Under the pieces are notes generated by a model, which saw nothing but the letters and a program-made list of their open reading frames with translations, had not been told where the DNA came from and ran no database searches. The translations under genes were made by a program, and so were the position numbers. A stretch of DNA of 64,000 bases from Paraburkholderia kirstenboschensis (GTDB lineage: Bacteria > Pseudomonadota > Gammaproteobacteria > Burkholderiales > Burkholderiaceae). The stretch spans positions 372,001-436,000 of the forward strand of contig NZ_CAJHCR010000004.1 of the NCBI RefSeq assembly GCF_904848585.1. The letters run 5' to 3'. Shown here piece by piece: positions 39,201 through 48,500 of the stretch. Numbering within the stretch: position 1 is the first letter of the stretch; every line of letters begins with the position of its first letter.

Positions 39201-39797
39201 GTTCGCGGAACACTTAGCGATCTTGCGAGAGACACCTCGCTGTCGTCCGAAAAGCGAGTCGAAGTCGCGGAGTACATGGCGAGAGCCGGCGAACGCGGTC
39301 CATTAACCGACCTCATGTCGGATGCAAGCGTGGACGATTGGCACAAGGCAAGAGCCGCGATCTCGCTTGCCATGACCGGAGATGCCGCTAAGGCGCATGA
39401 GAGGCTGTCGGAATCCGTGCGCAACGTCGACATGCCACATGCTCAGAGAGTTGAGATCGCGGCCGCCTTGGTACAACTTGGCGATCACGAGCTCGGCCTG
39501 GACGTGCTGAGAAAATTCTCCGCCGACCAGAAACGATGCAAACGCGTGATAAGAATTCTCTTCGATCTGGGGCGGCCCGAGGAGATTGAACGCATCCTGG
39601 TTGACTTGCAGAACGGTGATGACTTGGAGTTTGGCGTGGAGGCGCTCACCGAACTCGGCGCGTTTGCGAGCTTGCAGCGCCTTCTGCCGCGTATGCCTGT
39701 GCAGTTCGTGAAAGATCGCATCGAAGAAGTGCTTTATAAGAGCAGCACGGAAAAGGCAAATCAGGCCTCGTTAGAACGTCTGTTCGCTGACCCATAG
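36255..39797 (+). CDS. Trypsin-like protease/NACHT NTPase/helical-repeat fusion
   Basis: 1180 aa. Residues 1-190 form a trypsin-fold serine protease with a complete triad: His in ITAAHVVADL (about 36), Asp in FHDVAVLSI (about 75) and Ser in RGMSGAPVLV (about 156). Then a NACHT NTPase: Walker A VQGDAGSGKTSMLRH (about 294-308), Walker B LLIIDGLDEIV (about 376-386), and downstream GLVRLTPDSLQFTHNTIREF, a winged-helix region typical of STAND proteins. The last 500 residues are alpha-alpha helical repeats (HEAT/TPR-like), the usual sensor part. This is the effector-switch-sensor plan of antiviral STAND NTPases; proteolysis is the likely output. The upstream phosphoesterase gene is almost certainly cotranscribed. 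No signal peptide; cytoplasmic. Confidence 0.85.
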   Translation: MFDDEAIKRATASVFDRDGFCGTAWLGAPGFAITAAHVVADLAARKPKAMTFKLLFFDTPVSGSLNATNIDYFHDVAVLSIAQEGLLADVHPIPIAASTEVRAGQDWTAYGPADGHPRGLWLREQIISLAGWTEDGAPAIQLVTRQAAAEHLRGMSGAPVLVNGAAIAILREFPVRMPGEHVLLASRLDAAARSLPTLAGLIDAGNRSRKQQSASTFDGYCRRVIRKWDEIAYQGMFAFDTPRSSFPPLETIYVRQPFRREMTPSRAPRGTVVCDSENTSIESSLQHHRNILVQGDAGSGKTSMLRHVCIQLASDWVVQMQHRFLPVYVSAQSLVVANRGGSLEDRIRDAVAIDIGMSMERDFFRQALPEGASWLLIIDGLDEIVRSDQRRLLIDQIMLEANDQAEAKHLLVSSRPIVDLHTSLGEEQFSRFTLVPFDRTQALNLVDRWFAFFDRAPSTSAGFLRMIDESALKGILETPVLLTMALLSYLGGQVNGYCTRVELYDRFIEGTLDAARMRTGLNNVSSAWAELFGSEGERAALTLQRGRRELLRELAMHQQFQGNDRTIGMRKLFDICVARGWFAASLCDGFEKRRIINSLLPEALLQSGLVRLTPDSLQFTHNTIREFLCAELLVRQHPIESEVAQNVLNQWGDARWREVVLSSLSIWSSEKKARSSVMFFFDRLMSLSRLGTDFVACAIAEGVQVEPEQRSELVARLIETFSRWNPCVQSLMTFRTPDPVPVLRQLVKEKECRKQFLELLAEGASNCPRSLGRLLNLAFEFMSADELEAFATHARHVWMRADSFRLLALKGDPSSSVSLLSAVVRDRGCPLNARRKALVALCDLNDGAEAIRVLRASKIDPLLRVTAYIIQFERSAERHYLARATDLWKTAVDGRTEAREIADLGAHLCANLLTRNDIADRAREVCGASNHVAEIFGALVKRTQVISLARRFLCGIADDALSPIEIRFAAASALASVGYVEDVRGTLSDLARDTSLSSEKRVEVAEYMARAGERGPLTDLMSDASVDDWHKARAAISLAMTGDAAKAHERLSESVRNVDMPHAQRVEIAAALVQLGDHELGLDVLRKFSADQKRCKRVIRILFDLGRPEEIERILVDLQNGDDLEFGVEALTELGAFASLQRLLPRMPVQFVKDRIEEVLYKSSTEKANQASLERLFADP

Positions 39798-40204
39798 CGC
39801 CTCCCGCCCGCCAAGCCGTTGAAATTGATACTCATGAGCCGAAGTCACGCTTGTCGGTTCCGGTTGGGAGCGGTTTTCTGTCCCTTTGGGATAAATCCGT
39901 CTTACTGGGGATATGACTTCCAGTGACTTTTAAGTCACTGCAGCCTGACTTTTCGCCCCTGCTTGTAGCGCAGCGAATCGCAGGCGGCGCGGAAGAATTT
40001 TTCGATCGGAAACCGTCCGGCTCTTGTGCATGGAGAGGAGACGCTCGAGCCGGTAGCCGCTGAACGGCGGTAAGGGGGTCGTTCGCGGCCCCTCGCTGTC
40101 GCGGGTAACGGTTGTCGGTGTACAGAACAACAATTTCGAGGATCAGGGGCGGCGCAACGCGAAGACGTTGATGAGCATCCTCGGCTCTGACGCCATCGCG
40201 CCGT
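39798..40204. other. Intergenic after the NACHT gene
   Basis: No gene seen. There is a short TGACTT...AAGTCA-type inverted repeat near 39920-39935 without a T tract. The sequence runs into insertion-sequence debris. Confidence 0.4.
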
Positions 40205-40261
40205 GTTGAAAAAGTCGCTGGTCGTCTATTTCATGAGGTTTTCAGGGGTCTTCTTACCCTT
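40205..40261 (+). repeat. Insertion-sequence end fragment shared with 63336-63392
   Basis: 57 bases beginning GTTGAAAAAGTCGCTGGTCG match the reverse complement of 63336-63392 with two differences. The second copy forms one end of a 166-bp palindromic-ended element. Here only one end is present, fused to the IS110 remnant. Confidence 0.7.
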
Positions 40262-40942
40262 GGAGGAACGTACCTCGCTGCTTAATCGCACGCGCGGACT
40301 GCTGGCTGAATTGGGGTGGTGATTGCACGTTCAGCCGATCGCTATCTGGGCGCGTTGCCTACGCTGATCGAAGACGCCAGAATGCCTGACCCGGTGCGTG
40401 CCATGTTGCTTGAGGTGCGCGAATAACTGGTCGCGCTGAACCTGAGGCTTGCTCGCTGCGACCAGCAGATCGCCACTCACGCCAGAAACAGCGATGTCGC
40501 CAAACGCGCCGGCGAACTGCTTGGCGTCGGTCCGGTAACATCGAGTGCGCTGGCCGCCACGGTGCCCGATGTGAAGGCCTTCAGGAATGGGTGGCAGTTC
40601 GGCGCATGGCTCGGCCTGACACCACAGCAGCACAGCTCAGGTGGCAAGACCAGGCTGGGACATATCAGCCTGCGCGGCAACGTCTATCTGCGCACGCTGC
40701 TTTTTCAGGGCGCCTGAAGTACGTTGCAGTCGGCGTTGCGTGCGGACCCCACGCACGCAAGCGGGCTACAACGGTGGATCAGACAGCTCCACGAACGCAA
40801 GGGCTATCACAAGACGTTGATTGCGATTGCCAACAAGCATGTCCGGATATTGTGGGCGATGCTCGCGAAGGACGAACATTATGACGCCGATGTGTGGCAA
40901 CGCCATCCGATGCATCCGCCGTTCCCATCCGCCACAGCATGA
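40262..40942 (+). pseudogene. IS110-family transposase remnant
   Basis: Translated across frames it reads ERTSLLNRTRGLLAE, then DRYLGALPTLIEDARMPDPV, LLGVGPVTSSALAATVPDV, then FGAWLGLTPQQHSSGGKTRL and LRGNVYLRTLLFQGA, a stop, then further C-terminal residues ending near 40942. This is the C-terminal transposase_20 part of an IS110-family enzyme. The N-terminal DEDD domain is missing and internal stops and shifts are present, so it is dead. Its left boundary is the foreign IS end at 40205-40261. Confidence 0.8.
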
Positions 40943-41171
40943 CCCGGTTAGCCTGAAACTCAACTACTGCTCGACGCGATAACAAGACGAGGTCGGACCG
41001 AACGGGAGAAGAACCCGACGATTCTGTGATCCTGTTGGCGAGTCAGCACCGCATGGGGGCCTGGTAGCTCATGCCTGTTCGCCGGTTTTCAAATAGATCC
41101 TATGCATCAGGAAATCTGCCGACGCTGATCGATAAAATCAGTCGATCGAACCCTGCTACAAGGAGAGCATC

Positions 41172-42491
41172 ATGCGCACGGATCAGACATTCACGACGGC
41201 TCGTGAGGAATTGGTGCTGGCGGTGTCACTCGAGCTGGCTTCGGTAAAGTGGAAGGTCGCGCTTCACGACGGCCGGCGCAAGAAGCCGGCGGTGCACACG
41301 GTGGCCCAACCGCATGCCGCAGCGCGCCTGCAGGCCGTGCTGAGCCTGATCGAGGCGCAAAAGGGGAAGTGGTCGTTGCCGGAGGGTGTGCGCGGTGTCG
41401 TGATCTACGAGGCCGGCCAGGACGCGTTCTGGATCTCTCGCGCGCTGCAGGCGCGACACCTCGAGTGCTACGTCGTCGATTCGGCCAGCATTCCGGTCGA
41501 ACGCCACAAGCGGCGCGCGAAGACCGACCGGCTCGATGCCATCAAGCTGGTGATCAACCTGCGTGCGTGGCTGCGCGGCGAGCGTGACCGGATGCACGTG
41601 GTTCACGTGCCGTCGCCGCAGGACGAAGCGTCGCGTCAGCTGATGCGCGATCGCGGGCAACTGCAGAAGGAAGTGCTGCAGCACCGCGACCGCATGCGCA
41701 AACTTCTGGCCACGCTCGGTTGCTGGGACGAGGTCGATCACAAGGCCTTCGCCGGTCGGCTCACTCGTGATGAGGTGCGGTGTCACGACGGCTCCGCGCT
41801 GCTGCGCGAGCTGCGTGAGCGACTGCTGCGCGAGTGCGAACGGCTGGCGTTAGCCCAGCAGCAACTCGCGGCGCTGGAGAAGACGCGGCATGCAAGCCTG
41901 CCTGCTCCCGCACGTGAGCGGATCGATCGGTTACAGCGGCTGAAGGCGATCGGGCCGATCGGCGCGTCGCGCCTCGCACTCGAACTGTTCTGGCGGGAGT
42001 TCCACAACCGGCGCCAGGTGGGCGCGTGTGTAGGGCTGGTGCCGCAGCCCTTCGACAGCGAAGAGAGCCAGGTGGACCAGGGCATCAGCAAGCAAGGCAA
42101 CCGACGGGTGCGTGCCCTGCTCATCGAGATGGCGTGGTCCTGGCTGCGCTACCAACCCGGCAGTGCGCTGACACATTGGTTCAACCAGCGCACGCAGGGC
42201 ACCGGACCAAATCGCCGAGCGCGGCGCATTGCAATCGTCGCGGTGGCGCGGCGCCTCGCAGTTGCGGTGTGGCGCTATCTGAAGGACGGGTTAGTACCCG
42301 AAGGCGCACAGCTTAAGTCAGTCAGAGCGAGCAAGATATTACAACAACGCGATCATGCAAGGTTCCGAAACTCGAAGCATTGGCGGTTTGAAGTGACCAT
42401 GCCCGTGAGAACCCTAGGTTACCAACATAGCCGATTTTATAGATGGGTCATGCTCCTGGAAAAATTCCAGCGTAACGCGCATACAGGATGA
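41172..42491 (+). CDS. IS110-family transposase, apparently intact with extended C-terminus
   Basis: 439 aa. The N-terminal RuvC-like DEDD domain shows ASVKWKVALHDG, YEAGQDAFW and KRRAKTDRLDAIKLV. The C-terminal domain shows LKAIGPIGASRLALELFW, CVGLVPQPFDSEESQVDQGI and SKQGNRRVRALLIEMAW with the catalytic serine region. IS110 enzymes are guided by a bridge RNA encoded in the element's non-coding end and leave no inverted repeats. AAGGAGAGCATC precedes the ATG. Family proteins commonly end near GAQLK; here about 60 extra codons follow (SVRASKILQQRDH... to NAHTG), suggesting loss of the normal stop and reading into flanking DNA. Confidence 0.85.
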   Translation: MRTDQTFTTAREELVLAVSLELASVKWKVALHDGRRKKPAVHTVAQPHAAARLQAVLSLIEAQKGKWSLPEGVRGVVIYEAGQDAFWISRALQARHLECYVVDSASIPVERHKRRAKTDRLDAIKLVINLRAWLRGERDRMHVVHVPSPQDEASRQLMRDRGQLQKEVLQHRDRMRKLLATLGCWDEVDHKAFAGRLTRDEVRCHDGSALLRELRERLLRECERLALAQQQLAALEKTRHASLPAPARERIDRLQRLKAIGPIGASRLALELFWREFHNRRQVGACVGLVPQPFDSEESQVDQGISKQGNRRVRALLIEMAWSWLRYQPGSALTHWFNQRTQGTGPNRRARRIAIVAVARRLAVAVWRYLKDGLVPEGAQLKSVRASKILQQRDHARFRNSKHWRFEVTMPVRTLGYQHSRFYRWVMLLEKFQRNAHTG

Positions 42492-42626
42492 GGCTGGCCA
42501 GGCGCCAGCGGATAGAAGGTAGTGAGACGTTGGAGTCTTACGCGCGCGATGACCGGCTTCATACCAGGGACCTGGATCGGATTGCAGCAATGGTTGACGG
42601 CGGTGGACCTCCGCAGAATGCGCTCG

Positions 42627-42664
42627 TATGTTGGCGAGCGCTATAACTCACGCTCGCCAACATA
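42627..42664. other. Perfect 14-bp hairpin
   Basis: TATGTTGGCGAGCG (42627-42640) is the exact reverse complement of 42651-42664, with the 10-nt loop CTATAACTCA between. There is no T tract on either side, so a simple terminator is not certain. It sits downstream of the IS110 gene and at the end of a minus-strand frame. Confidence 0.55.
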
Positions 42665-43085
42665 GGCCAGCATATCGCCTCTTCGCAGCGTCAAGGGTGC
42701 GCTGCGCCAGGCTTCGCCTGCCCTTGACCCGGCTACGTGGCGTCCGCGCGGAGACCGAGATGGACTGGGCCGATAGTTCGTGACGCAGTATGTGAAAGGC
42801 CTTGACAACTTCCTTCTCATAGAAGGGTTCTCCCGTGCGGCTCATATCGTGGCCCGCCCGATACATCTCGGGCAACAAGGCCGTTTGCAAAGAGGCAGTC
42901 TGTTCCTGGTATTGCTTCGGAGCGCGAGCCTCAGCTGAGAAAGGAGATGTGTTATGGCTGCCCAACCAACTGGACCACCAGCACGTTGGCGTCGTGCATT
43001 TGCCGGCGCCAACCAATCTCACGCCGATCTTGACTTTCGGAGGAAGTCCTTGCAAACAGTATCGGCCGTGAAGCGTCATTCGCAC
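42648..43085 (-). CDS. Possible small gene, unknown
   Basis: Open frame of 145 codons; only the C-terminal half (EMYRAGHDMSRTGEPFYEKE and VVKAFHILRHELSAQSISVS) looks protein-like. No ribosome site is seen and it may be a fragment. It ends inside the 42627-42664 hairpin. No family recognised. Confidence 0.25.
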   Translation of the reverse strand: MRMTLHGRYCLQGLPPKVKIGVRLVGAGKCTTPTCWWSSWLGSHNTSPFSAEARAPKQYQEQTASLQTALLPEMYRAGHDMSRTGEPFYEKEVVKAFHILRHELSAQSISVSARTPRSRVKGRRSLAQRTLDAAKRRYAGLCWRA

Positions 43086-43237
43086 GCACCGTTTTCCGGA
43101 CGTTCAGACGTCGTATCCCCTTTGCACGTGGCCATTCAATTCGCCGACGGTGAACGTTGCGTCATTGGCCGAAACGGTCAGTCCGAGCGACACCAACCGT
43201 AGATTTGAGTAGCGAGTCCGGCCTCACTCGCGTCAGT

Positions 43238-43674
43238 TTATTTCGTCGGGGGCACGGCTAGCGAACACGTTGCTTGTCCGAGCACGGCGTTACCTGGTAG
43301 CTTGTCATCCACAACGGTCACCACAAGAACGTATTGGCTAAAGGCGAATGGATTTGGTTGCGGCGTATCGACGACGAGCCTAGATGTCCCGGCATAGGCT
43401 TTAATGCTTCCGTCTGGAAAGTCCACGTTGTTTACTGTCAGGGTGCCTGCAGAGCCACCAGAGGAGTTGATGAATTGCACGTCAAAATTCTCCGCCGAAG
43501 GGCGGTCGGGTATGCCGGCGCCGGTTTCGTCCCTGATGCGCACATATAGAATGGAATGGTTTGGAAACTATCGTTGGTGTCCAACGTCGCAGCAGCGGTA
43601 ACCGTAAGACCTTCGGAGAGGAATACTGGCGGTCCTCATCCTGTCCCGAAGATCGGACTCGGTCTTGTCGGCAT
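43238..43674 (-). pseudogene. Disrupted gene for a small beta-rich protein
   Basis: AGGAGGTGTCACC lies just before an ATG at 43674 (MPTRPSPIFGTG), an excellent start, but an in-frame TGA follows 12 codons later. The frame continues as GPPVFLSEGLTVTAAATLDT and SFQTIPFY, then near 43548 shifts by one base into VRIRDETGAGIPDRPSAENF and on to SLAVPPTK. The joined product would be about 145 aa with an immunoglobulin-like beta pattern (VQFINSSGGSAGTLTVNNVD). The strong ribosome site argues it was recently active. It follows the giant-gene operon on the same strand. Function unknown. Confidence 0.6.
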
Positions 43675-44201
43675 GGTGACACCTCCTTTGCATGGGATGG
43701 CTAGGCGGGTGCAGCGAACGGATTTTCTAGGCGAGGAAACCACGACGTCGCCAATGGACGGTAGGTCACGCCCTTTAGCCGGTCAAGAAACACTCTCGTT
43801 GGGCTACACCATCACGCCAAAAGCTGTACTGGCTGTTATGGGAACTCTTCAAAGACAATCCACGTTACACCCGGCTGCAATTCACCCGTCCGCGCCAATC
43901 CGGGCTTGCGCTCAGCGAAAATACACGAAAACCTCCGCGCGGCGAGCTTCGTGTCAATCGCAACTCTCAATCAGCTGAAGCGCGCCGGATTATGCCGTCT
44001 TGCAGCGCGTCAGTATCTGGTCACTCGCCATGCGTCGCGAATTCGTGCGACTGTCAGGATGGAAGCGGCTCAGCTCGGGCCATGAAGGGACATTCGTCCG
44101 GTCCGCGAATCGGACATTGAGATGGCCGTACCGCTCGCCAAACAGTCACTTGTGGTGAGTGCGCCACGAGGCGTGTGAAAAGCTTGACGACAACTCAGTT
44201 G
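43675..44201. other. No gene seen; includes a dispersed repeat
   Basis: Only short chance frames. Bases 44077-44147 repeat 33934-34004. Confidence 0.45.
44077..44147 (+). repeat. Dispersed repeat, copy 2
   Basis: Aligns without gaps, at roughly 70 percent identity, with 33934-34004; begins GGGCCATGAAGGGACATTCG. Non-coding. Confidence 0.5.
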
Positions 44202-44699
44202 TCACTTGTTGAAGTCGCATTTTTGCTCCACCTGGGCGATGACGCCGGTTAATTGAGCGACAGTGTTATCGAAATTTTTCTGCTGAGCATCTGCATCGGC
44301 TCGGCGCTCTTGCCAGTTCAGATAGCCAGGTCCCTTGTCTTTCGAATTCCCGAATGATGCTGCGTCGGCGGGATTGTCATACTTGTTTGCGTAAGCTGTT
44401 GCGTCGAGCCGCATTTGCGAAAGAGTCGAACTCTGCTCGGCCATGACCGTTCGAATCTGGGTTACCTCGCCGAAAAGTGATCGACAGATCGCAGGCACGG
44501 TCTGCGTTGGTTCGGAGGTCAGACTTATCTTGTAAAGGTTGAGGGAGGTCTTGTTCCCGATCAGCCCCAGGACGACAAAGGCCAAGATCACGACGATTGC
44601 GACTATGCCGCACGAATTCTTTTTGAGAAATTGCCATAGGGTTTTTTTCTCTTTTTTGGAATCCTTGTTATTAACCTTTGAATCTTCGCTTTCCGCCAT
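44202..44699 (-). CDS. Single-pass membrane protein, unknown
   Basis: The ATG at 44699 is chosen because AGGAGG lies just before it; the frame extends upstream to 44954 but that part looks non-coding. 165 aa: a lysine-rich cytoplasmic N-terminus (MAESEDSKVNNKDSKKEKKT), one membrane helix (GIVAIVVILAFVVLGLIG, about residues 35-52), then a mostly helical periplasmic domain with cysteines in AICRSLFG and the last KCDFNK. AT-richer than the giant genes. It lies downstream of the giant operon on the same strand. No family recognised. Confidence 0.7.
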   Translation of the reverse strand: MAESEDSKVNNKDSKKEKKTLWQFLKKNSCGIVAIVVILAFVVLGLIGNKTSLNLYKISLTSEPTQTVPAICRSLFGEVTQIRTVMAEQSSTLSQMRLDATAYANKYDNPADAASFGNSKDKGPGYLNWQERRADADAQQKNFDNTVAQLTGVIAQVEQKCDFNK

Positions 44700-45061
44700 G
44701 GAATCCTCCTGTCGGTTGGTTGACCCTGCGAAGATCTCTGTCGCGCCAGGCGAGTATGCGCACCGGTTGCGATTAAACATATGATCCGGACACGACAAGC
44801 GCAACCATAATTTACTCTTTTGATGAGCAGGGCTTGATAAGTAAAGGCTTGCGGAGTATGGAAATGCGCGGGTTTGAGGGCACGCTGACGTAGGGCGCCA
44901 GACTTGCGACTGGCGCCACAGTTTTGCGACTGTGGGACGGAGTGAGTGCTCCACCTACTGAGAGATGTGTAGCGTAGGCCGCCAGAGTAATCGCGACTGC
45001 CGCCGCAGTTGTGCCACTGAGAGACAAGGTTGGTATGACGGGACTACATTGTCTGGTAGCG
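44700..45061. other. Intergenic; no gene seen
   Basis: Holds the upstream region of the membrane-protein gene. Patches of direct repetition (GGCGCCAGACTTGCGACTGG, then the same idea again around 44890-44935) are visible but nothing codes. Confidence 0.4.
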
Positions 45062-45502
45062 TCAGCATCTACCGTGCGGAGGCCGAATCGCTGTCGTTGG
45101 CCGACTCCAACATCGCGACATCGAAACGGCGCTCAGCATCACCCAGCGGACGTCAGTGAACGGGCGACAATTGGCCGTCGGCGGTCTTCCTGTCCTACCA
45201 AATCCATGTTCCGGCGACTGGGCCATCGTTCCAAAAACGATCAACCAGGATCCGGTTCCCATGTTGACTCGCAAAAAGCTCCGGGTGCCTGTGCGCATGT
45301 ATCTATTCGGGGTTTCAAGTATTCGTCGAATGACATAGGACAGCGGCCCGCAAAGGTATTTCGCATCATCGCCGTAGTACGTTGTGAGCTTTTCCATGCT
45401 AGCCACCGTCAGCGATGTACAGCCAGCCGAAGCAGTGTCGTATTCGACGCTGCGTCTATGGACACGTCTTCTATCAACGATGCCGGTCACCGCCCAGGAC
45501 AT
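45062..45502 (-). CDS. Small gene coupled to the giant-gene operon
   Basis: The ATG is 22 nt after the stop of the 2094-codon gene, same strand, so cotranscription is likely. 146 aa; the central part (YDTASAGCTSLTVASMEKLT, YGDDAKYLCGPLSYVIRRIL and NMGTGSWLIVFGTMAQSPEH) is protein-like, while the last 40 residues look less so, and the true end may be obscured by a shift. The SAGCTS motif faintly recalls a cysteine motif in phage-type murein enzymes; this is weak. Function unknown. Confidence 0.45.
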   Translation of the reverse strand: MSWAVTGIVDRRRVHRRSVEYDTASAGCTSLTVASMEKLTTYYGDDAKYLCGPLSYVIRRILETPNRYMRTGTRSFLRVNMGTGSWLIVFGTMAQSPEHGFGRTGRPPTANCRPFTDVRWVMLSAVSMSRCWSRPTTAIRPPHGRC

Positions 45503-45524
45503 AGCCGCTCAAGCATTGTCGATC

Positions 45525-48500
45525 CTACGGCGATGTTGACGGTGTGATAGCGCCGCACGCGCCGTCACGATTGAATAGCCACGCGCGCGCGGGTGCGGAC
45601 TCTTGTTTTGGAAGTGCCAGGCTCAACGCGTAGGCAGTGCTGTAGAGCATGAACGCGTCGTGCTCAAGACGAATGCTTTGAGGGCCGGCGAGGTCGCCGA
45701 AGCCAATCACCCGACCGCCGTGCACGGCCAACACTCGTTCAGGCTGCTCAAGCGCTGTGCCTCTTTGCCAATCCACAGCAAAGGCGACAATGTAACGCAT
45801 TTCGCCACCCGAGCGAATGAGCAGCACCAATAAGGGACCAGCCTCCAAGCCCTCCTTAAGCAGCCAGTGGCGCGACGCGTTGCGGTCCTTGCGAGTCAGC
45901 TGTAGCAGGCGGCCCAAATCAGCGCCAGGAGCCATGCTGTAGCGACCCGGATTGGTGGATGCCTCCTCGTGCAAAGGCCGGTCCATCATCGATTGCCACG
46001 GGCCTAGCCGAACCGCGCGAATCTGTTCAGCCGCGTTCCATGTGTCGCGCGCTCGCGCGCTGGCGTCGATCTCTTCCACGCTAGACACTTCGGCAGGATC
46101 CAATGAGTCTCGCGATCCACGCCCTTGATCGCCCGCCGCCACCGCCCATGCCAGCTCAGCCCCTTCGGATACCAATGCACCGACCTCATGTGGAAAGGCG
46201 CCGCACAAGAGTGGCTCCAGCAGGCGCAGCGACAAGTCGCGTGTCCCCTCGGTGCTGTCCGGATCGTCGGCCTGTTGTGCAGCCACGCCCAGCACTAATT
46301 TCCAGTTGTCCTGCGGGTCAGCTCCAAACGGTATGAGGCGATGAACCGTGTCGCGTGGTGTCACCACGGTCACCTCGATGCCCTTGTCTGCAAGAGGCGT
46401 GGGAACGGCACCCAGCGAACGCGCCGTGGTCACTTCTTGCAGCACCCACTCAACGCCGTCTACAAGGGCCTTGGCGCGCTCAGTGATACCCAAAGCCACC
46501 GCGTTGCCAGCCGCGGCATTGCCGGCCCGGGCCGAACGCAAACCTAGTTCTACGCCGGGACCAGTCTCCGCGCCCTCGCCGCGCAGGGCCCAGCGCGTGA
46601 GGACCATGTCGCCAGGACGGAGTACCGCGGCGCAGACATCCACCAGCGCCGGACTGACAATTTGCGCCGAGGCGCCGGCTAGCGGCGAAACCAGTGGCAG
46701 CACCCTGCGAAGGCGCGCGTCCGACTGCACCGATTCCGCAAACATGATTCGCTGCCGTTTCGACAGTGCCGCACCGATAGACGAGAGGGGCGCCAAGCGG
46801 CCCGCGTTGTCGACGATATGGTTCAGCGCGAGGCGGAAGCGAAGCGCCGGCTCGCCTTCCGCTATCAGCGGCTGAGCGTCAACAACTTCCAACACACCAT
46901 CTTGGTCAGTGCGCGCGGTCAGCACCTGCGACGCCATTGCAGGCGCCTCCGCTGGCCTCATCAGTTCGATCAGCGCGGAGTAGCGTGGTTGGTGGGCGCC
47001 TGACAGCAGTGGCGGCGCCGATGCTTCATCGTCGACCGCAGTCACGACAAAACTGCGGGGCACCGGACCGCTCAGCGTTGGTCGGCCATGTGCCATCACC
47101 AGCGCGCTCGAGCGCAACGAGCGGCGCAGCAGTTCGCGGGTACCCCATGTCAGCAGCGCTGTGCGTTCGGCATCCGGGGCGCCGTCTTTGCCATTGATTG
47201 CGGCATCGGTGACCAAGGCGTGCGCCACTTCCCGCAGGCCGCCTTGCACTGCCGCATCGGGCACATACAGTGTGGCTGGAATGGCACTCTCCATAACTGG
47301 ATAAACCCCTCTCTTCAACACTCCGACGTAATATGGCGTCGCGAGCACGCCCACACCTGCGCTCAGCAGGCCGCTGTCCAGCCAACCCACCGCCTGAGCG
47401 ACCGCGCTCCATTCCGGCAGCGTTTCGCCATCCCCCGGCAAGCCCACGCCCGTAGCGAATTCTGCCGCAGTTTGAGATTCGCATAACCGTGCGATGGTAT
47501 GGGCATTGAGAGCGTGCGCCAGTGCCCGGCGTTCCTGCCAGCGACTGGCCGGCGCACAAGACTCGTCCACTGGTGGCGAGATCAACGGAAACCACTCCAA
47601 CTTCGGCAATTGCGGCAGTGGCACCCTCAGCACCGAGCGCCCCTGCCCCGTGCGCAGCGGCAAGCGCAGCAACAGTCCGCGGACATGCCCGTTGCCGCTC
47701 GCGGCACCATGACAAGCGCTTAGTGCCTCGTCGCACTCATACAGGACCTGGGGCACAACTTGCGGCGCATCAGCTTCAGCGTCAGTCAGGCGCAACAGAA
47801 TCACGTCGTTGGCAACCATACCCACCTTGCCATCGTGAAACTTCACTAGACGGATCGCCTGCGGGACCTGAAACGAGAAAACGGGAGTTGCTGCGGTGCC
47901 GATGTGCAAGCGATGTTCCACCATCGCGTGCAGCACGTCGCCTGCAACGCTCCCGTCGGCGTCCAGCGGCACCCCGTCGAAGAAGCAGTGCACGCAGTCG
48001 CGCATCGTCATCGGAGCAGCCGCTCGTTGCTGGAACTCGAACTCGTAATCGTTGTCAAGCACCAGGTGGCCGCTCAATGTGCGCGTCACCGTCGCCGGAG
48101 CCCCTTCCCAATGCCTGCTGCACCAGTCGGCAAGGCCGTTGACACGTATCCGACTGACCTCGTCCAGTGACCCGAAACAGGCCTCAGGCTTTGCAAGCAG
48201 GTCGGTCCAGCTATATGCCAGTCTGAGTTGAGTCGCTTGGTCGGGGTCACCGTTTCGGCATTCAAGACAGCCTGCCATCTGCTTGCCACCAGTACACTTC
48301 CCCAGCACAAGCCAGCGCTGCGCGCCAGCTTGTGCCTGCTCCAGTTCCAGAGCACGCCCGCTCACATCGGTGAAACTGATCGCGCCCGCCTTGCCGACGC
48401 CAAGTTCGAGCACCAACTCTCCTGCCGGTCCACTCTTCCAACTCAAGCTTGGCTCGCCGCTTGGCGAGGCTACGATGCGCCAGCCCGCGCTCTGCTGCGC

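Noticed and set aside
42648..43085. Group II intron or Rhs fragment
   Set aside because: No intron-encoded reverse transcriptase, domain V-like hairpin or Rhs repeat (YDxxGRL) was found.
45011..45547. Plus-strand frame of 178 codons
   Set aside because: Serine/arginine-rich shadow of the minus-strand small gene; no start signal.
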